NCBI GenBank assembly: GCA_951812925.1
Contig: OX638368.1
Coordinates: forward strand, 113,917,309 to 113,981,308
Direction: 5' to 3'
Source: Calliopum simillimum
Taxonomy: Eukaryota; Arthropoda; Insecta; Diptera; Lauxaniidae
Length of the DNA: 64,000 nucleotides
Below, in pieces: positions 1 to 11,820 of this stretch. Under the pieces are notes generated by a model. It worked only from the letters and a program-made list of their open reading frames with translations, was not told the DNA's origin and searched no databases. The position numbers and the translations under genes were made by a program. Position 1 is the first letter of the stretch. Every line of letters starts with the position of its first letter.

Positions 1-60
1 CGTAGAGGAGATCTGATCTCGGGTAGCACTCGAAGAGTGCTAAAGATAATCTTAGTAACA

Positions 61-487
61 TTTTTCCAAAAAATTATAAATTTATTCCAAGAAAGTATGA
101 AACTTATTTCAAAATAGTTAAAAATTAAAACTTTTTTTGGCATCATACTATATAAAATAAAACGTCTGTCTGTCTGTGTCACCATAGCTCGAGAACCATT
201 CCCCCGATTTGCATGATTTTTTTCTATCCTTTATAAATAATTTGCATGCAAGGTTTTCGGCTACCCTCGGTTTTGTCCGGGTTCTTTGAAAACGCTACAA
301 TTTAAAAATCAGTTATCCGATTTGCATGATTTTTTCGAAGACATGCTACCAGGTGAGATGCACAATACAGCGATAAAAAAAAGAGCTGAGACTGCTTGGC
401 AGATACGTGTATAAATGAGATTAGGTACATACATTTTTAAATGGTATCAGGAACGGGTTTTAAAATCAAACTAAAATTTTTACTGTG
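61..487 (-). mobile_element. CACAG-ended MITE copy M1, truncated and interrupted
   Basis: 61-145 matches the reverse of the MITE interior (AATTTATTCCAAGAAAGTATG, AAAATAGTTAAAAATTAA, GGCATCATACTATATAAAA). The terminal repeat TTTTAAAATCAAAC...ACTGTGTA resumes at 457-487. The roughly 310 bp between (starting CGTCTGTCTGTCTGTGTC) is foreign to the family and looks like a nested insertion. The other end lies before or at the window edge. Confidence 0.6.
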
Positions 488-654
488 TACGCGCAAAAGC
501 GGCACTAAGCAAAAAATGGCACACCTTCGATTTTGGTCCAATTTTGCAAAACTATTTCGAATTTTGAGAAAGAACTTATAAACCCAAGGGACCCAAAACT
601 ATAAAAAAATTACAGTTTTTGAAAATTCCGGAGTTAACTTCACATGCACAATCG

Positions 655-1161
655 CCCGACTAGAAAAAAGTTCATGTCTAGATCTGATTCGGTTCAGGCT
701 TGCCTGAAGAATGATCAGGAACGAGTCAGGAACAGCACACTTCATATGAAATGGACCTGATCCGGATCCCATAAAGTTTTCAGGAACGGATTAGAATATT
801 TCAGGTCCTCATCAGAAAAGTAATATATTTATTATTGAGGATCGGATCATATGCATATAAATTAATTTTAATTTCATCCGGCCACAAAACGCTTTTCTAA
901 AACATTTTGTAGCATTTGTTATGATATAAACATGATAACCACCTAAAATGTGTTTGAGAAAACTTTCTGTGATCGTTTTGATATGGAATATTTATTTAGT
1001 TCTGCAATTTTGATGCGATACTGGTTTAAACTACGCACTTGGACCGTATTTAGATTTTTGGTATCAGATCCTTATGATGAACTGATCAGATGGCCGTATT
1101 AAGGAATACCTGATCCAGATCTGATCCTAATCCGGAATTCCTGAACTAATTTCTTGTCGGG
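655..1161 (+). mobile_element. CCCGAC-ended MITE, copy 1
   Basis: 507 bp with inverted ends CCCGACTAGAAAAAAGTTCA and (other strand) CCCGACAAGAAATTAGTTCA. Two-base repeats cg flank it (653-654, 1162-1163). It is studded with CAGGAAC / GATCCGGATC / TGATCAG motifs near both ends. No coding capacity. A copy about 94% alike by eye lies inverted at 40180-40690. Confidence 0.82.
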
Positions 1162-1163
1162 CG

Positions 1164-2200
1164 GTTATGCTAGTATATTATAAATTCTGGGTTTAACATT
1201 TCAGACTTGAGAGACTGTAAGGTATATTAAGTTATATCCTGGAAGCACTGTTTTAAGTTAATTGCGTTGTATACGAAACATATTTAAGCGCTTTGTTTAA
1301 ACTTAGAAAAAATTTTTATATGCGATAAAGCTCAAATCTGCTCAACCAAAACTGTACTGCCGGAAACGACGAATGTGCCTGGTCAAGTTCAAGTTTAAAA
1401 AGGAAATTAAGACGCACCCACTATTTGGAAAAGCCGCTATACACAATATGCATTTCAGTATTAAACTAAAAAGAACTATATGATGCCATAACAAAATAGA
1501 TTTTGTAATAAAAAACTGCATGACTGCCTCACCCACGTAATGCAAGACAGAAACAAAATTAAATTCCAGACTGACAACTTCATCAACTAACACCATCATC
1601 AGTTACAACGAAATATACCCTAATAAAACAGCACAAATTTCCAGTATATCAAGGAGCGACGACGACCTATCCCACATGTCTATCAATTCATAGTGACGTA
1701 AACGAAAAAATCAAAAGCTAAATGAAGGGAACGCAAGAAAATACAAAAAAAAAAGGTACTTAGAAATGCAACCACTCTACAGACGCTACAGACAGTCATT
1801 CAAGTCATTCACAGCCTATCCTATTTATTCTAAGCAAAAAAACTACTACTCGTTCATATTATGTAATGAACACTACCAGCATTAAGAAAGAACAAAATGA
1901 GTACATATTACATAGTTTTGCGGGGGGTAGAGAGGGGAAGGTAGATGAATATTAAAGGTACCCTTCAGACACATCACATCACAAGACATGACACATCAAG
2001 TAAAGTGACGACATCAACACCTTAGTACTGTACTGAGGTATATACCTGTAAGAAAAAGAAAGGAGCGGCCACAACTGCAAACAAAAGCAGATTTGATATC
2101 GTACTCTTATGGTAGGCATGTAATAAAGCAGCATGTTAAAAAAAAAGGGAGCAAAAATGGGAACGCTCGCATGCACCAGATGAATCAACAATAAAGTAGT
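1164..2200. other. Intron, no recognised feature
   Basis: AT-rich with A-runs (1743-1755). Open frames here are short and unlike known proteins. Confidence 0.6.
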
Positions 2201-2908
2201 AAAAGGTATACACTGGCAAAAAAAAAAATTGATTAAACTATCTTCGGGCTGTTTTCAATTTCAATCAAACACACAAAGTAGATTTGAAACGGAATTCAAA
2301 CGTTTTCAATGCGTTTTACGCTTTTAAAAATATTTGAATGATGAAATCTTAAAAAAAAAACAATACACACTCATCAGCTTCATAGTTTCTTCGTGTTTAT
2401 AGCGAAATTTTACTTATTCGTTCTAAGGAAAATATTTGAAATATGATTAAAATAAAAAAGCTCTAGTTGCAAAAATATTTTTTCTGATGAAATAGAATAA
2501 GTTAACAATTCTCATCTTCGAAATCAGCTCGTGTTTTAGACATTGTATGAAAACAGGATGCCACCTATTTTTGTTTCAAAAATACCCAAAAAACACATTA
2601 AATTTTACAGAATTGCGAAATTTCTTGATATCAGAAAAATCCCTAACTTGGCATCCTGGATACCTTTTGTTTAATTGCGTGTATTATTAACTGATAGTTC
2701 TCTAAAAGCAAAAAGTTGATAATTCTATTGCGAAAACTATAACGTTTTAAATATTCGTCAAAAACGCTTCAATTTCACTTTGAAATAAAAACTTCATCAT
2801 AAAGTCTTCGAAAAGTAACAAATCATACATCCGAAGTCATTTTGCTTGTGTTAGTAGAAATTGTTTGAAAATAGAATCTAAACTAATTTTGTTTCAAAAA
2901 TACAATCA

Positions 2909-3287
2909 GGCCTGTTCCGAAATCCGTGTGGTTTCAATTACTTTTCATTTAAGAGCGTTTTTGATGAAAAAGGACAGTCGAAGATAAAAAGTATGTATTA
3001 GAATCTCGTTTGTGGAGAATTACAGGTCCTACAAATAACATTGAATTGCATTAACGAAAAAGTAACCGTTCAGGAAATATTTCATTTAATCGAATTTTCC
3101 AACTTTTTGCAGTTTTTTAAGAATATTTCCTAAACGGTTACTTTTTCGCTAATGCAAATCAATATTATTTGTAGAACCTATAACCACAAAAGAGATTCTA
3201 ATACTTTTTGTCGTTCGACTCACCGTTTTCATCAAAAAGTCTTCTAAATGAATAGTAATTGAAACCATAAGGATTTCGGAACAGGCC
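2909..3287. mobile_element. GGCCTGTTCCGAAATCC foldback MITE
   Basis: A 379-bp palindrome: GGCCTGTTCCGAAATCC at 2909 is mirrored at 3271-3287. Inner blocks also pair (AACGAAAAAGTAACCGTT at 3053 with AACGGTTACTTTTTCGC at 3133). The centre is about 3098. No clear target duplication. It lies between two diverged direct repeats sharing GTGTATTATTAACTGATAGTT (about 2681 and 3375; the shared block begins GTGTATTATTAACTGATAG). Confidence 0.75.
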
Positions 3288-3539
3288 AGAATAATAGTAA
3301 TATTAAGTGCAAAATTTCCCACAATCAAAACAAAATCTATAATTTGGCATCTGTGATAACACGTGTTTATTTCGTGTATTATTAACTGATAGTTATTTAA
3401 AGCCAAAAAAGTCATATTTTTATTGTGAAAAATAAAACATCTTAAAAGTCTTTAAAAAAAACCTCAGTTTCACATCAGAATTAAAGCTCCATCAAAAAGT
3501 TTTCGAAATGTAAAATGTCTTAAATAGTCGTTGAAAGCA

Positions 3540-4530
3540 GTTCACTTTCACTTTGAAACTGAGATCTCTCAAAAATGTTTCCAAACACTTATCTTTCACG
3601 AATACTTCAATCAATTTAACAAATTTTTTTTTTCTCTGTGTCTTGCATTACCATCAACAACATCTTGCAGCATTAAATCGCATTTAACATCAATTTAACT
3701 GACTGTTGATCCTTTAACACTTCATTTTATCGCTGTGGCTGTCTTCATTCTCATTTATGACATTCCTTATGAATGTGTGCCACACATATCATCAACATTC
3801 CCTTCTTCATTTTGTTATGGATTTTTAATCCATTCGTATACACGCAACCTAATTTCAACACATCAACATTATCATCGTCAACAACAACAACGAGTCCATT
3901 AAGCGATTACAATTCAATTTTGTTTGATTAAAAAGTTTAGGTTTTATCGTCGTTTTTATTTTATTTTTTTTTTTAATTTTTTTTTTTTACTGCAACGTCT
4001 GTCTGTCAATCACAGACTTTTGAGTTGTTTTTAATCCCCTTCTTTGACACGTGGTGTTCCGTCGTTGCATTCATTCACTACAGCAGTGAATCAGTTTAAT
4101 GTAATCGATGTTGAGTTGAGTTGAGGTCGCTATTCTTGAGGGAAGCATTTTGTGGTTCGCTAGAATAGGTCAACGTTTTGTAAGGATTTTTTGTAAGCAT
4201 TGTAGGTGTTGTTATTTGTAAGGATCGTGTGTAGTGTCAACAATTACTAAGAGATATAAGTTATTTTGATTGATGATAAATGTGCACAGATTACTCGTAA
4301 GTGTAATAGGATTAAGGGTTAATTTGTTAAATGCTTAATGGGCGCGAACTTAAAAATCAAGCGGATGTAGGGTGAGTTTACAACTTAAGCCGCAGTTGAG
4401 AGATGAAATAAAATTCTTAGGATAGCAATCTTATTAAAGAAACCGAGTTCTAACCGATGTTAATAAAAAATAGAGTTCATTGATTACAGATGAAATTTAA
4501 ATTTTATAAATTGATATAACTTCAAATATG
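3540..4530. other. Intron, unique-looking sequence
   Basis: CAACA-rich stretch (3840-3890) and T-runs (3958-3988). No repeat seen elsewhere in the window. Confidence 0.6.
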
Positions 4531-4537
4531 AATACTA

Positions 4538-5914
4538 AGGTACACGTGGGAGATGTAGCACCCCTGGGTGATATGGCACCTCTATCAATTTCAATACTTC
4601 CAGCTTTTATAGCACTCAAATATGAACACAGTTTAATTCGTGGTATGTTGTTCGCTTTTGAAAAAAAATTTTCAAATGTAAACTTTGAGAGGCAGTAGAG
4701 CGCTGAGTATTTAATACAGCTTTATGGTGCATATATCAAAACAAACAGAATTGAATGTGATTTCGTTATCCGATAAACATGCTTATTCGTTGCGTGGCAT
4801 TTTTACTCGGTATATACCAAAAGAGAGATATGGCACCCCACTACTGTGGGTGATATAGTTCTGATGCCATATCTCCCTTTGCATGTTATAAGATATATGT
4901 GAGTACAAATATTCTTTCTTAGTGCTAATTCTTTGTGTTTCGGTTTTCAATACTTTGTTGAACATAAACTTGACTGAACTTTGGATGTGAAGAGCCAACA
5001 ACCAGCAACTGTAATAACACGGGCTCATCATCGAGGGAAGCAAAGTGCTTCAAACTGTACTTGTGTTTTTTCATCTACTGGGATTTACCCTTTCAGTCCA
5101 AATAAAATTCAAGATCACGCCTTTTTACAGGACTGCATTGAGAAAATCAAGAGCAAAATATGGCTGAAGTGCTTCAATGAACCACAGAGCCGCAGAACTT
5201 TAGTCAGGTAGGACCATCAATGATTGTGTTTTAATTTTTATTTGATTAATTTGGGGTTTTTTCTAGGAGATGCTAGAAAAGCCTGAAAATGTCTTAAAAG
5301 AAATAGCGCCTGTACTAATGACATCGAAAAGTCCGAAGTCTAGCATAAGAAAACAAATGGCAAGGATACTAACGTCTCCCGATAAAGTGGTCCAGCAAAA
5401 AACAAAAATTTTTAAAAGAAAAACACAACCAAAGAAGAAACCTTATAAACGCAAGTTGGTAACTAACTATGCTTCTTCCGATGAAGCTGATGAAAATGTT
5501 GTATTTCAAGATGAATCTGATGGGCCTGAAGATTTAGACGAAAATGGATGCGTTGGATGGGGATAAGAATATGGACGAACCACTAAAAAAGACAATTGTA
5601 CCAAATGCGTAATGTGCTGTATGTGGTTACATGAAACATGTACATCATTTGTGCACGTATGCAATAATTGTGGAAACAAGAACTTAAAAGCCACATAGCA
5701 AATCACCCATAGTCTCGGGTGATTTGGCACTTTATAGCATTTTTTTTTATAATGAAGAAAAAACATACATATTTGCAATAAATTTTATTCTAGTTGAAGT
5801 ACTTTTTATTGTTTTAAATTCATAAAAGAATAAATTTCTGTTTAGTTTTTCTCTTTTAATTCTGGTTTTATAGCAGTTTAACGAAAAAGGTGCCATATCT
5901 CTCGCGTTTCCCCT
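4538..5914 (+). mobile_element. Pogo-like DNA transposon copy P1, internally deleted
   Basis: This 1377-bp copy has TA on both sides (4536-4537 and 5915-5916). Its similar but imperfect ends both lead into GATATGGCACC-type text: AGGTACACGTGGGAGATG on the left, and on the right the reverse complement AGGGGAAACGCGAGAGATAT. Inside, 4825-4880 holds another inverted pair of the same motif, perhaps an old deletion junction or nested end. The right half encodes the C-terminus of a DDE_1-type transposase. The catalytic core is not present. The same 5' and 3' ends recur in six other places in the window (P2-P7). Confidence 0.75.
4981..5698 (+). pseudogene. Pogo/Tigger-like (DDE_1) transposase C-terminus with zinc finger, decayed
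   Basis: The 5' part reads STGIYPFSPNKIQDHAFL, the conserved text at the end of DDE_1 transposase domains (usually TGIxPxNP). A likely 59-bp intron at 5208-5266 (GT...TTCTAG) joins EPQNFSQ to EMLEKPENVLKEI; the two exons are in different frames upstream, so exon 1 also carries a frameshift. Exon 2 is basic (5380-5460, many K/R), then acidic, then runs into a cysteine cluster: CVGWG, a stop at 5564-5566, and DNCTKCVMCCMWLHETC with VCNNCG, ending at 5698. The related copy P5 reads CVGCGEDYAQTT there, so the ancestral pattern is C-x2-C ... C-x2-C ... W-x-H-E-x-C ... C-x2-C, a PHD-like finger known at the C-terminus of several DDE_1 transposases. The gene is inactive: core missing, one stop, one frameshift. 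Confidence 0.75.
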
Positions 5915-6392
5915 TAATTATTCCTTAAGAAACAAACTGATGTCAAGTCGAAACAAAATTCGTCATGCGATTCTATGTGGATTTCGTAGTCAACTAAAGC
6001 CAGCAAAAATTTTTAAATGAATGCCAAACTCCATCAGACTTTTTCAATGATGCCAGACTTGTTATTTTTCTTTAGAAAACTAGCTACAAGAAGGTCGGAC
6101 AAAATCTTCTACCGATGAGAGAAATGTGGCCCAGATCAAAGCTTTGTCTACGAAGATACACGATTGACACAAGAAATTTTTGCTGACGATTTGTGGATAA
6201 ATGTCATGGCTGTGTCGCAAGTATTGGATAATGATCTGCTGTATACGTAGAAATCTGTTCCATGTGTTCCACGGGTAAATGAATGGCGATTATGTAGAAA
6301 AGATAAAAAGGATGAAATTTAAAAATAAATAAACAAAAATATTTTTCCTGTTTTTGTTCAAACCAATTCAGCAAACTTTTGTTAGTCCTGAC

Positions 6393-7914
6393 TAGGGGTG
6401 CTTTAGTGCACGCATTTTGGATTTTGATACTTGACACCCTTCAGTTTTGTGAGGTTGAAAAAAAAAAAATGAGTTTGCAAAAAAAATTTTGGGGGTGGGG
6501 TGAGGGTAAGGGTTGGCGCATCGAGGTCAAAGATGAGAGAAAAGGAGAAACAATTTACTTACAGCCCTACAAGAGGGGCCACCTCTAGAGGGTTCAAATG
6601 TATGACCGACCCACATTTTTTTTTCTCCCCCAACATTTTTACCCAGCATACCTACCTCTTATCTCTAACCCCTAAGGGGGCTTCCATACAAAATTGACAT
6701 TTTTGGGAAATCGACCCCCACCACTCCCAGGGTGCCCCTAGAAGGGTCAAATGTATGGCCGGCCCCTAATATTTCTTCCTCCCAACATTTTTTCCCACGG
6801 TACTTACCCCCTATCTCTAGCTCTTTCGGGGGCCCCCATACAAAACTGACGTCATAGACATAAGATATATGGAAAGGAAATCGTCAAATAGGCCCATAAC
6901 TGTTCAGGGGTTTCTCCTAGAGGAGTCAAATAAATGACCAACCCCCATTACCCCCCTCCAAAATTTCACTGCTTACCTACCCCCTATTTCCAATCCTTAA
7001 GGGGGATCCCATACAAAGTTACGCCTTTTTTAAAAAAATGCCCCCACTGCCCTTACTGGACCATGGGTACCTCTAGAAGGGTCAATTGTATGACCGACCC
7101 CCATTATTTCTAGGAAAATTTATAAAACAAAAAAATTGTATGGCAACCACTTTCAGGGTTGAAAATAAGGGGTAAGTATGTGGGGAAAAAATATAGGTCG
7201 CGGAAAAATAATGGGGGTCAGTTATACATTTGACCCTTCTAGGAGTACCCGTGTGCCAGTTAGGGCAGTGGGGGCATTTCATATAAAAACAGTAACTTTG
7301 TATGGGAGCCCCCTTAAGGATTGGAAATAGGGGGTAGGTATGCTGAGAGAAAACTTTGGAGAGGAGCTAATGGGGGTCGGTCATATATTTGACTCCTCTA
7401 GGAGAGACTCCTGGGCCTATTTGACGATTTCCTTTCCATATTTTTCATGTCTATGACATCTATTTTGTATGGGAGTCCCTAAAGAGTCAGAGATACAGGG
7501 TATCAGGGTATGTTGGGAAGGAAAAAATATTAGGGACCAGTCATACATTTGACCCTTCTAGGGGCACCCAGGGAGTGATGGGGGTCGATTTCCTAAAAAT
7601 GTAAATTTTGTATGGGAGCCACCTTAGGGGTTAGAGATAGGGGGTAAGTATGCTTGGTAAAAATGTTGGGAGGGGAAAAATAATGTGGGTCGGTCATACA
7701 TTTGACCCCTCTAGAGGTGACCTCTAAACATTTGTAGGGCTGTATGTAAATTTTTTCTTTCACCTTTGACCTCGATGCGCCAACCTTTACCCTCACCCCA
7801 CTACCAAAATTTTTTTTGGAAACTCATTTTTTTTTCCAACCTCACAATATTGAGGGGTGTCATGTATCAAAATGTTGTTACTAAGGATCTCCATACATTC
7901 TTAAAACACCTCTA
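6393..7914. mobile_element. hAT-type foldback element 1
   Basis: A 1522-bp palindromic element: the left end TAGGGGTGCTTTAGTG and the right end read as AGAGGTGTTTTAAGA on the other strand. Two arms of about 750 bp meet near 7110-7150. The 8-bp direct repeats gtcctgac flank it (6385-6392 and 7915-7922) and fit the hAT target pattern nTnnnnAn; the TAGGGG end also fits hAT. Each arm is itself made of about four tandem units of roughly 155-180 bp, starting near GGGTCAAATGTATGACCGAC (left arm: about 6590, 6747, 6923, 7078). No coding capacity. Confidence 0.85.
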
Positions 7915-7929
7915 GTCCTGACGTAGGTC

Positions 7930-9510
7930 ATATCAATTAAGACTTCGAATTTAAACTTCTTTTCAGGAAAGCAAAAAAAACTGAAAATCACAGTACTCAA
8001 GCTCGGTTTTGTAGAGAATAAAACCTAAAATAAAAAATATTTGACAAATATCCCATAAACATTTGTAATATATTCCTAAGACAATGTAACTAAGGAAACT
8101 TTTTGCGATTTGAATCCTAAAAGAATGCAAAATTGTTATGACAGACATTCAAAAAAAAAAAAAAAAAAAACAAATATTATGAGCACCATGGCGGCAGTCA
8201 AATACAGAAATGTCAAAAGAATTTTAAAATTTCAGCTTTTGGCAAGGAAAATATTTTGAAACTAATAAAATATAAATTAGGCAGAAAATTAAAAAATAAT
8301 CTTACAATCCCAATATTCTTCTCTTCAAAATTCATTTCAATCTTTTCACTTCCCACCAAAACTGTTAGCAGCAACATACAATAAAATGTTGCAGATATTC
8401 AATGAAAATGTTTGTACAAATCGCGTAAGTGAGAAATCAAAAAGAGGAATCATCTTGATGAATAGCAAATGTTAACAATTTCATGCTTCTTATTAATATG
8501 CACTTAAGTGCAGACATTAAGATTGATTGCAAGTTTTGAGTGATCGCTGCACTTTTCTAAACTGTAAGCTAAAAAAACATTATTGTGCCATAGCAGCTAC
8601 TGTGCAGCTAAGAGATCTGTTGCTGCTGCTGCTTTTTTACTGCCGTTGGTTTTATTGCTGCAGCAGCAAACTCACTCTCAACGTTGTAATGACAAATTGT
8701 TGGTGTTACTTCCTTGTTGCTTTCCTTGCAAGAACCCGAATGCTGTTGATTAATTTAAAGAAAATCGTTTTTTTGACAGCCAACACTTAAAGGCTCCTGT
8801 CATTCATTACTTAATGGCAGTTCATTTGTAGTTGATTGAGAAAAATGGTATGAAAACTACACTATTGGTTAGAAAACGCTAAGAAAGATAAAATTGTTGG
8901 TTTATTAGTGTTAATTAATGATTTTTATTTATAAGCAATTTTCGTTTTTATTACAAATCAGTAAATGCATAAGTTGTAAATGATTCCAGAAGTGGTACAC
9001 TGGCACATGATTTATTAAAACGATTGCAGGTAGTTTGAGATTTATAACAAAGTTTTTCTGAGTTATTTGTAATTAAATTTCATTAATGTTTAAATAAATT
9101 AAAATTTTAGGACTTAAGCGAAATAGATCACATACAATTTTATTTCTTTATGGTTTTCATAGACAGTGCGGATGGCTTGTTAAATACTACTCAGGGCCGT
9201 TTTCACAATGTTCAGTTAAAATTTAACTTTCAGATAAATAAAAATTTTGTATGAAATTTTATGTCAAAGTGCCAGTTAAAGATCCAGTTAATGCCTAACT
9301 GGACAATGTGAAATTGGCCCTTAATATGATTCAGATCACTTTTTTTAAAGTTATGTAAAAACAAAAGGCGGAAGACGGAATTGTCCAAAATTCATGTTGT
9401 TGGTTTTTAATTAAAATGTTATGTTCGCTAATTAACTTTTTGTATGGGCCAGTGCGGTGAAATTTCCAAAATGACGGGAGTTCAGATTAAAAATTTTCTG
9501 AAAAAAAAAA
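7930..9510. other. Intron, no recognised feature
   Basis: A20 run at 8150-8170, CTGCTG-rich stretch at 8619-8665. Otherwise plain AT-rich DNA. Confidence 0.6.
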
Positions 9511-9514
9511 AAAT

Positions 9515-10113
9515 AGTAAGGGTGTAACGTTTGGCCTGGCCAAACATTAAATACCCTACACTGAGTATTTTTAAAATTTTAATATAGGGGAGGTACCACG
9601 CCCTCTTGTCTGATTTTATCCAGTTTTTGTTGAGAGCTTGCATTTATAGTTCTTAGTGTCTAAGTAAAATTTAGATCGAATATCTCAAAAAACGCTTTCA
9701 GTATTGAGTTTTGATGCTTTTTCTTATATGGGAGGACGCCCTCTTGTCCGCATTCGCTTTCAGAGCTTGTGCTTACAATTGGTAGTATTTACGTGTATTT
9801 TGGTTGCATTGTCGTGAAAAATACTCCTAAAGTTGCATTTTGAATATATTTTTTGGATGGGCGGGTAGGTAGGCGTGACCGTTGACCGATTTCGCTCATT
9901 TTTAATCCCAAGAGCCTACATTGACGACGGAGGCAGTGTACCAAATTTACTTGAATTATCTTGGTCAGTTTTTCCAGAAAATGTATTTCCACGCACACCC
10001 AGCCAGACGGCTATATCGACTCAGGAGGTGACGCTAATCAAGAATATATATACTTTTCTATATCTGCCACGCCTTCTTCTCTACGGTACAAACGGAAGGA
10101 CAATGAATATTCT
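9515..10113 (-). mobile_element. DINE-1/INE-1-like Helitron relative, copy A
   Basis: Read on the minus strand, the hairpin TTTGGCCAGGCCAAA (9530-9544) lies near the 3' end. The opposite end carries the CGACTCAGGAGGTGACGC, TCAAGAATATATATAC and CAAACGGAAGGAC blocks that resemble Drosophila INE-1. About two central units with TGCCACGCCCTCTTGTC-type text are present. The copy stops short of the terminal GGGTGTAGGGTATAA block, and a separate inverted repeat begins at 10121. Confidence 0.75.
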
Positions 10114-10120
10114 CTGAACA

Positions 10121-10470
10121 TAAAAAAAATGACCTCCAAATCGATTGTTGGTACCAACGTCGTTAAAAAAGTTGGGCCAGCTCACTGTTTTTTATTGGAT
10201 TTATTATATTTTGAGGTTGATCGGAGACGCCATTTTGGATTTTGAATTGATAATAATCTATTAACGTTATAAGTGATTGAAACTCAACATTTAAGAACAA
10301 TGTAGTCAAGTTAATGATAGTTCGAGTCATTATTTTTTCTGTTTCTCGACAGTTTTGAGGTTTCAAGCCGCCATTAGGGGTTTCAATTGCCCATCATGCC
10401 AACTTTTTAAGGACGTTAATTACTAAAAATTTGACCCCAAAACCAATCGATTCAGACCTCATTTTTTTCA
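10121..10470. repeat. Inverted repeat, about 60-70 bp arms
   Basis: GACCTCCAAATCGATTGTTGG with AACGTCGTTAAAAAAGTTGG (split here) on the left pairs with CCAACTTTTTAAGGACGTTA and CCAATCGATTCAGACCTC on the right (10398-10461). It could be a small foldback at the broken end of DINE copy A. Confidence 0.6.
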
Positions 10471-11017
10471 GAAGATTTTTAATCTGAATTTTTTATTTTC
10501 TTTGGTTTCTAGCCTACATTTTGAAGGATGAATAACGAACATTCATGCCCAAGATCATTAAAATCCTCCGAATTGAATTTTGGTAAGAGTTTTGTTACGT
10601 CTTATAAAAACCATCCTATAAACTTCAGTAATTTTTATTCTTTCCTGAACGCTTTGCAATAATGGATCCTTGAAGGAGTTCAAACGCTATATGGAGGAGC
10701 TCGGAAGTTTGAGCTACCCAACAAACAAAAACGTTTGGAAAATAACTTATTATACGCTTCAATAACATTTCGTTTGAAAATTAATTCAAGAATTTCGAAT
10801 TATTTAATAATCGAAATTGGACCCTTAATAGCAAGCTTGTGAAAATCATTTGGAACCAGCTTATTATAAATGTTTTTCTACAATATTTTTCAAATGTTTT
10901 TACAAAATATTTTTAAATTGTTTTTCAAATTTTTCTATTAACATTTTGTTATTATTTATTAAGTTTATTAAAAACCAATTTCCAAACATTTTTATATTTA
11001 ATTAAAAATAATAAAAA

Positions 11018-11810
11018 CTAGTAAGGGTGTTACCTTTGGCCTGGCCAAACATCAAATACCCTACACAGCAGTATTTTGAAAATTTTGCTTATATGGGAAG
11101 TGCCACGCCCTCTTGTCCGAATTCACCCAGTTTTTTCTCAGAGTTTGAATTTATAGTTCTAAGCATTTGAGTGAAATTTGGTTGGATTATTTCAAAAAAT
11201 GTTTTCAACATAGCGTTTTGAACCTTATGCTTACATGGGGGTGCCACGCCCTCTTGTTCGATTTTATCCAGTTTTTGCTTAAAGCTTGTATTCATAATTC
11301 TTAGTGTCTGAGGAAAATTTAGTTCGATTATCTCAAAAAACGCTTTCAGTATATCGTTTTAAAGCTTTTGCTTATGCGACTGGTGCCACGCCCTCTTATT
11401 TGAATTCGCCCAGTTTTTGCTCAGAGCTTGCGCTTACAATTCGTAGTATTTATGTGTATTTTGGTTGTATTATCGTGAAAAATACTCAAAAAATTGCATT
11501 TTGAGTATATTTTTTGTATGGGCGATAGGCGTGTCCGTTGACCGATTTCGCTCATTTTCAATCCCCCGAGCTAACTTTGACGACGGAGGCTGTGCACTAA
11601 ATTTCATTGAATTATCTTGCTTAGTTTTCCCAAAAAATGTATTTCCACACACAGCCAGCCAGCCAGCCAGCCAGACAGACGGACATAGCTATATCGACTC
11701 AGGAGGTGACGCTGATCAAGAATATATATGCTTTTCTATATCTGCCACGCCTCCTTCTCTGCGTTACAAACGGAAGGACAAAGTGAATATACCCTGGGTG
11801 TAGGGTATAA
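11018..11810 (-). mobile_element. DINE-1/INE-1-like Helitron relative, copy B (most complete)
   Basis: Minus-strand element with hairpin TTTGGCCAGGCCAAA (11035-11049), followed 13 bases later by CTAG (11018-11021) and T-rich DNA, as at Helitron 3' ends. Three central 142-bp units carry TGCCACGCCCTCTTGTCC (starts 11101, 11242, 11384). A CAGC/CAGA microsatellite (11655-11686) and the GACGGACATAGCTATATCGA block follow. ATACCCTACAC near one end and GTGTAGGGTAT at the other are subterminal inverted repeats. The copy is inserted inside another repeat (10712-12139). Confidence 0.82.
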
Positions 11811-11820
11811 TTATGTTTGC

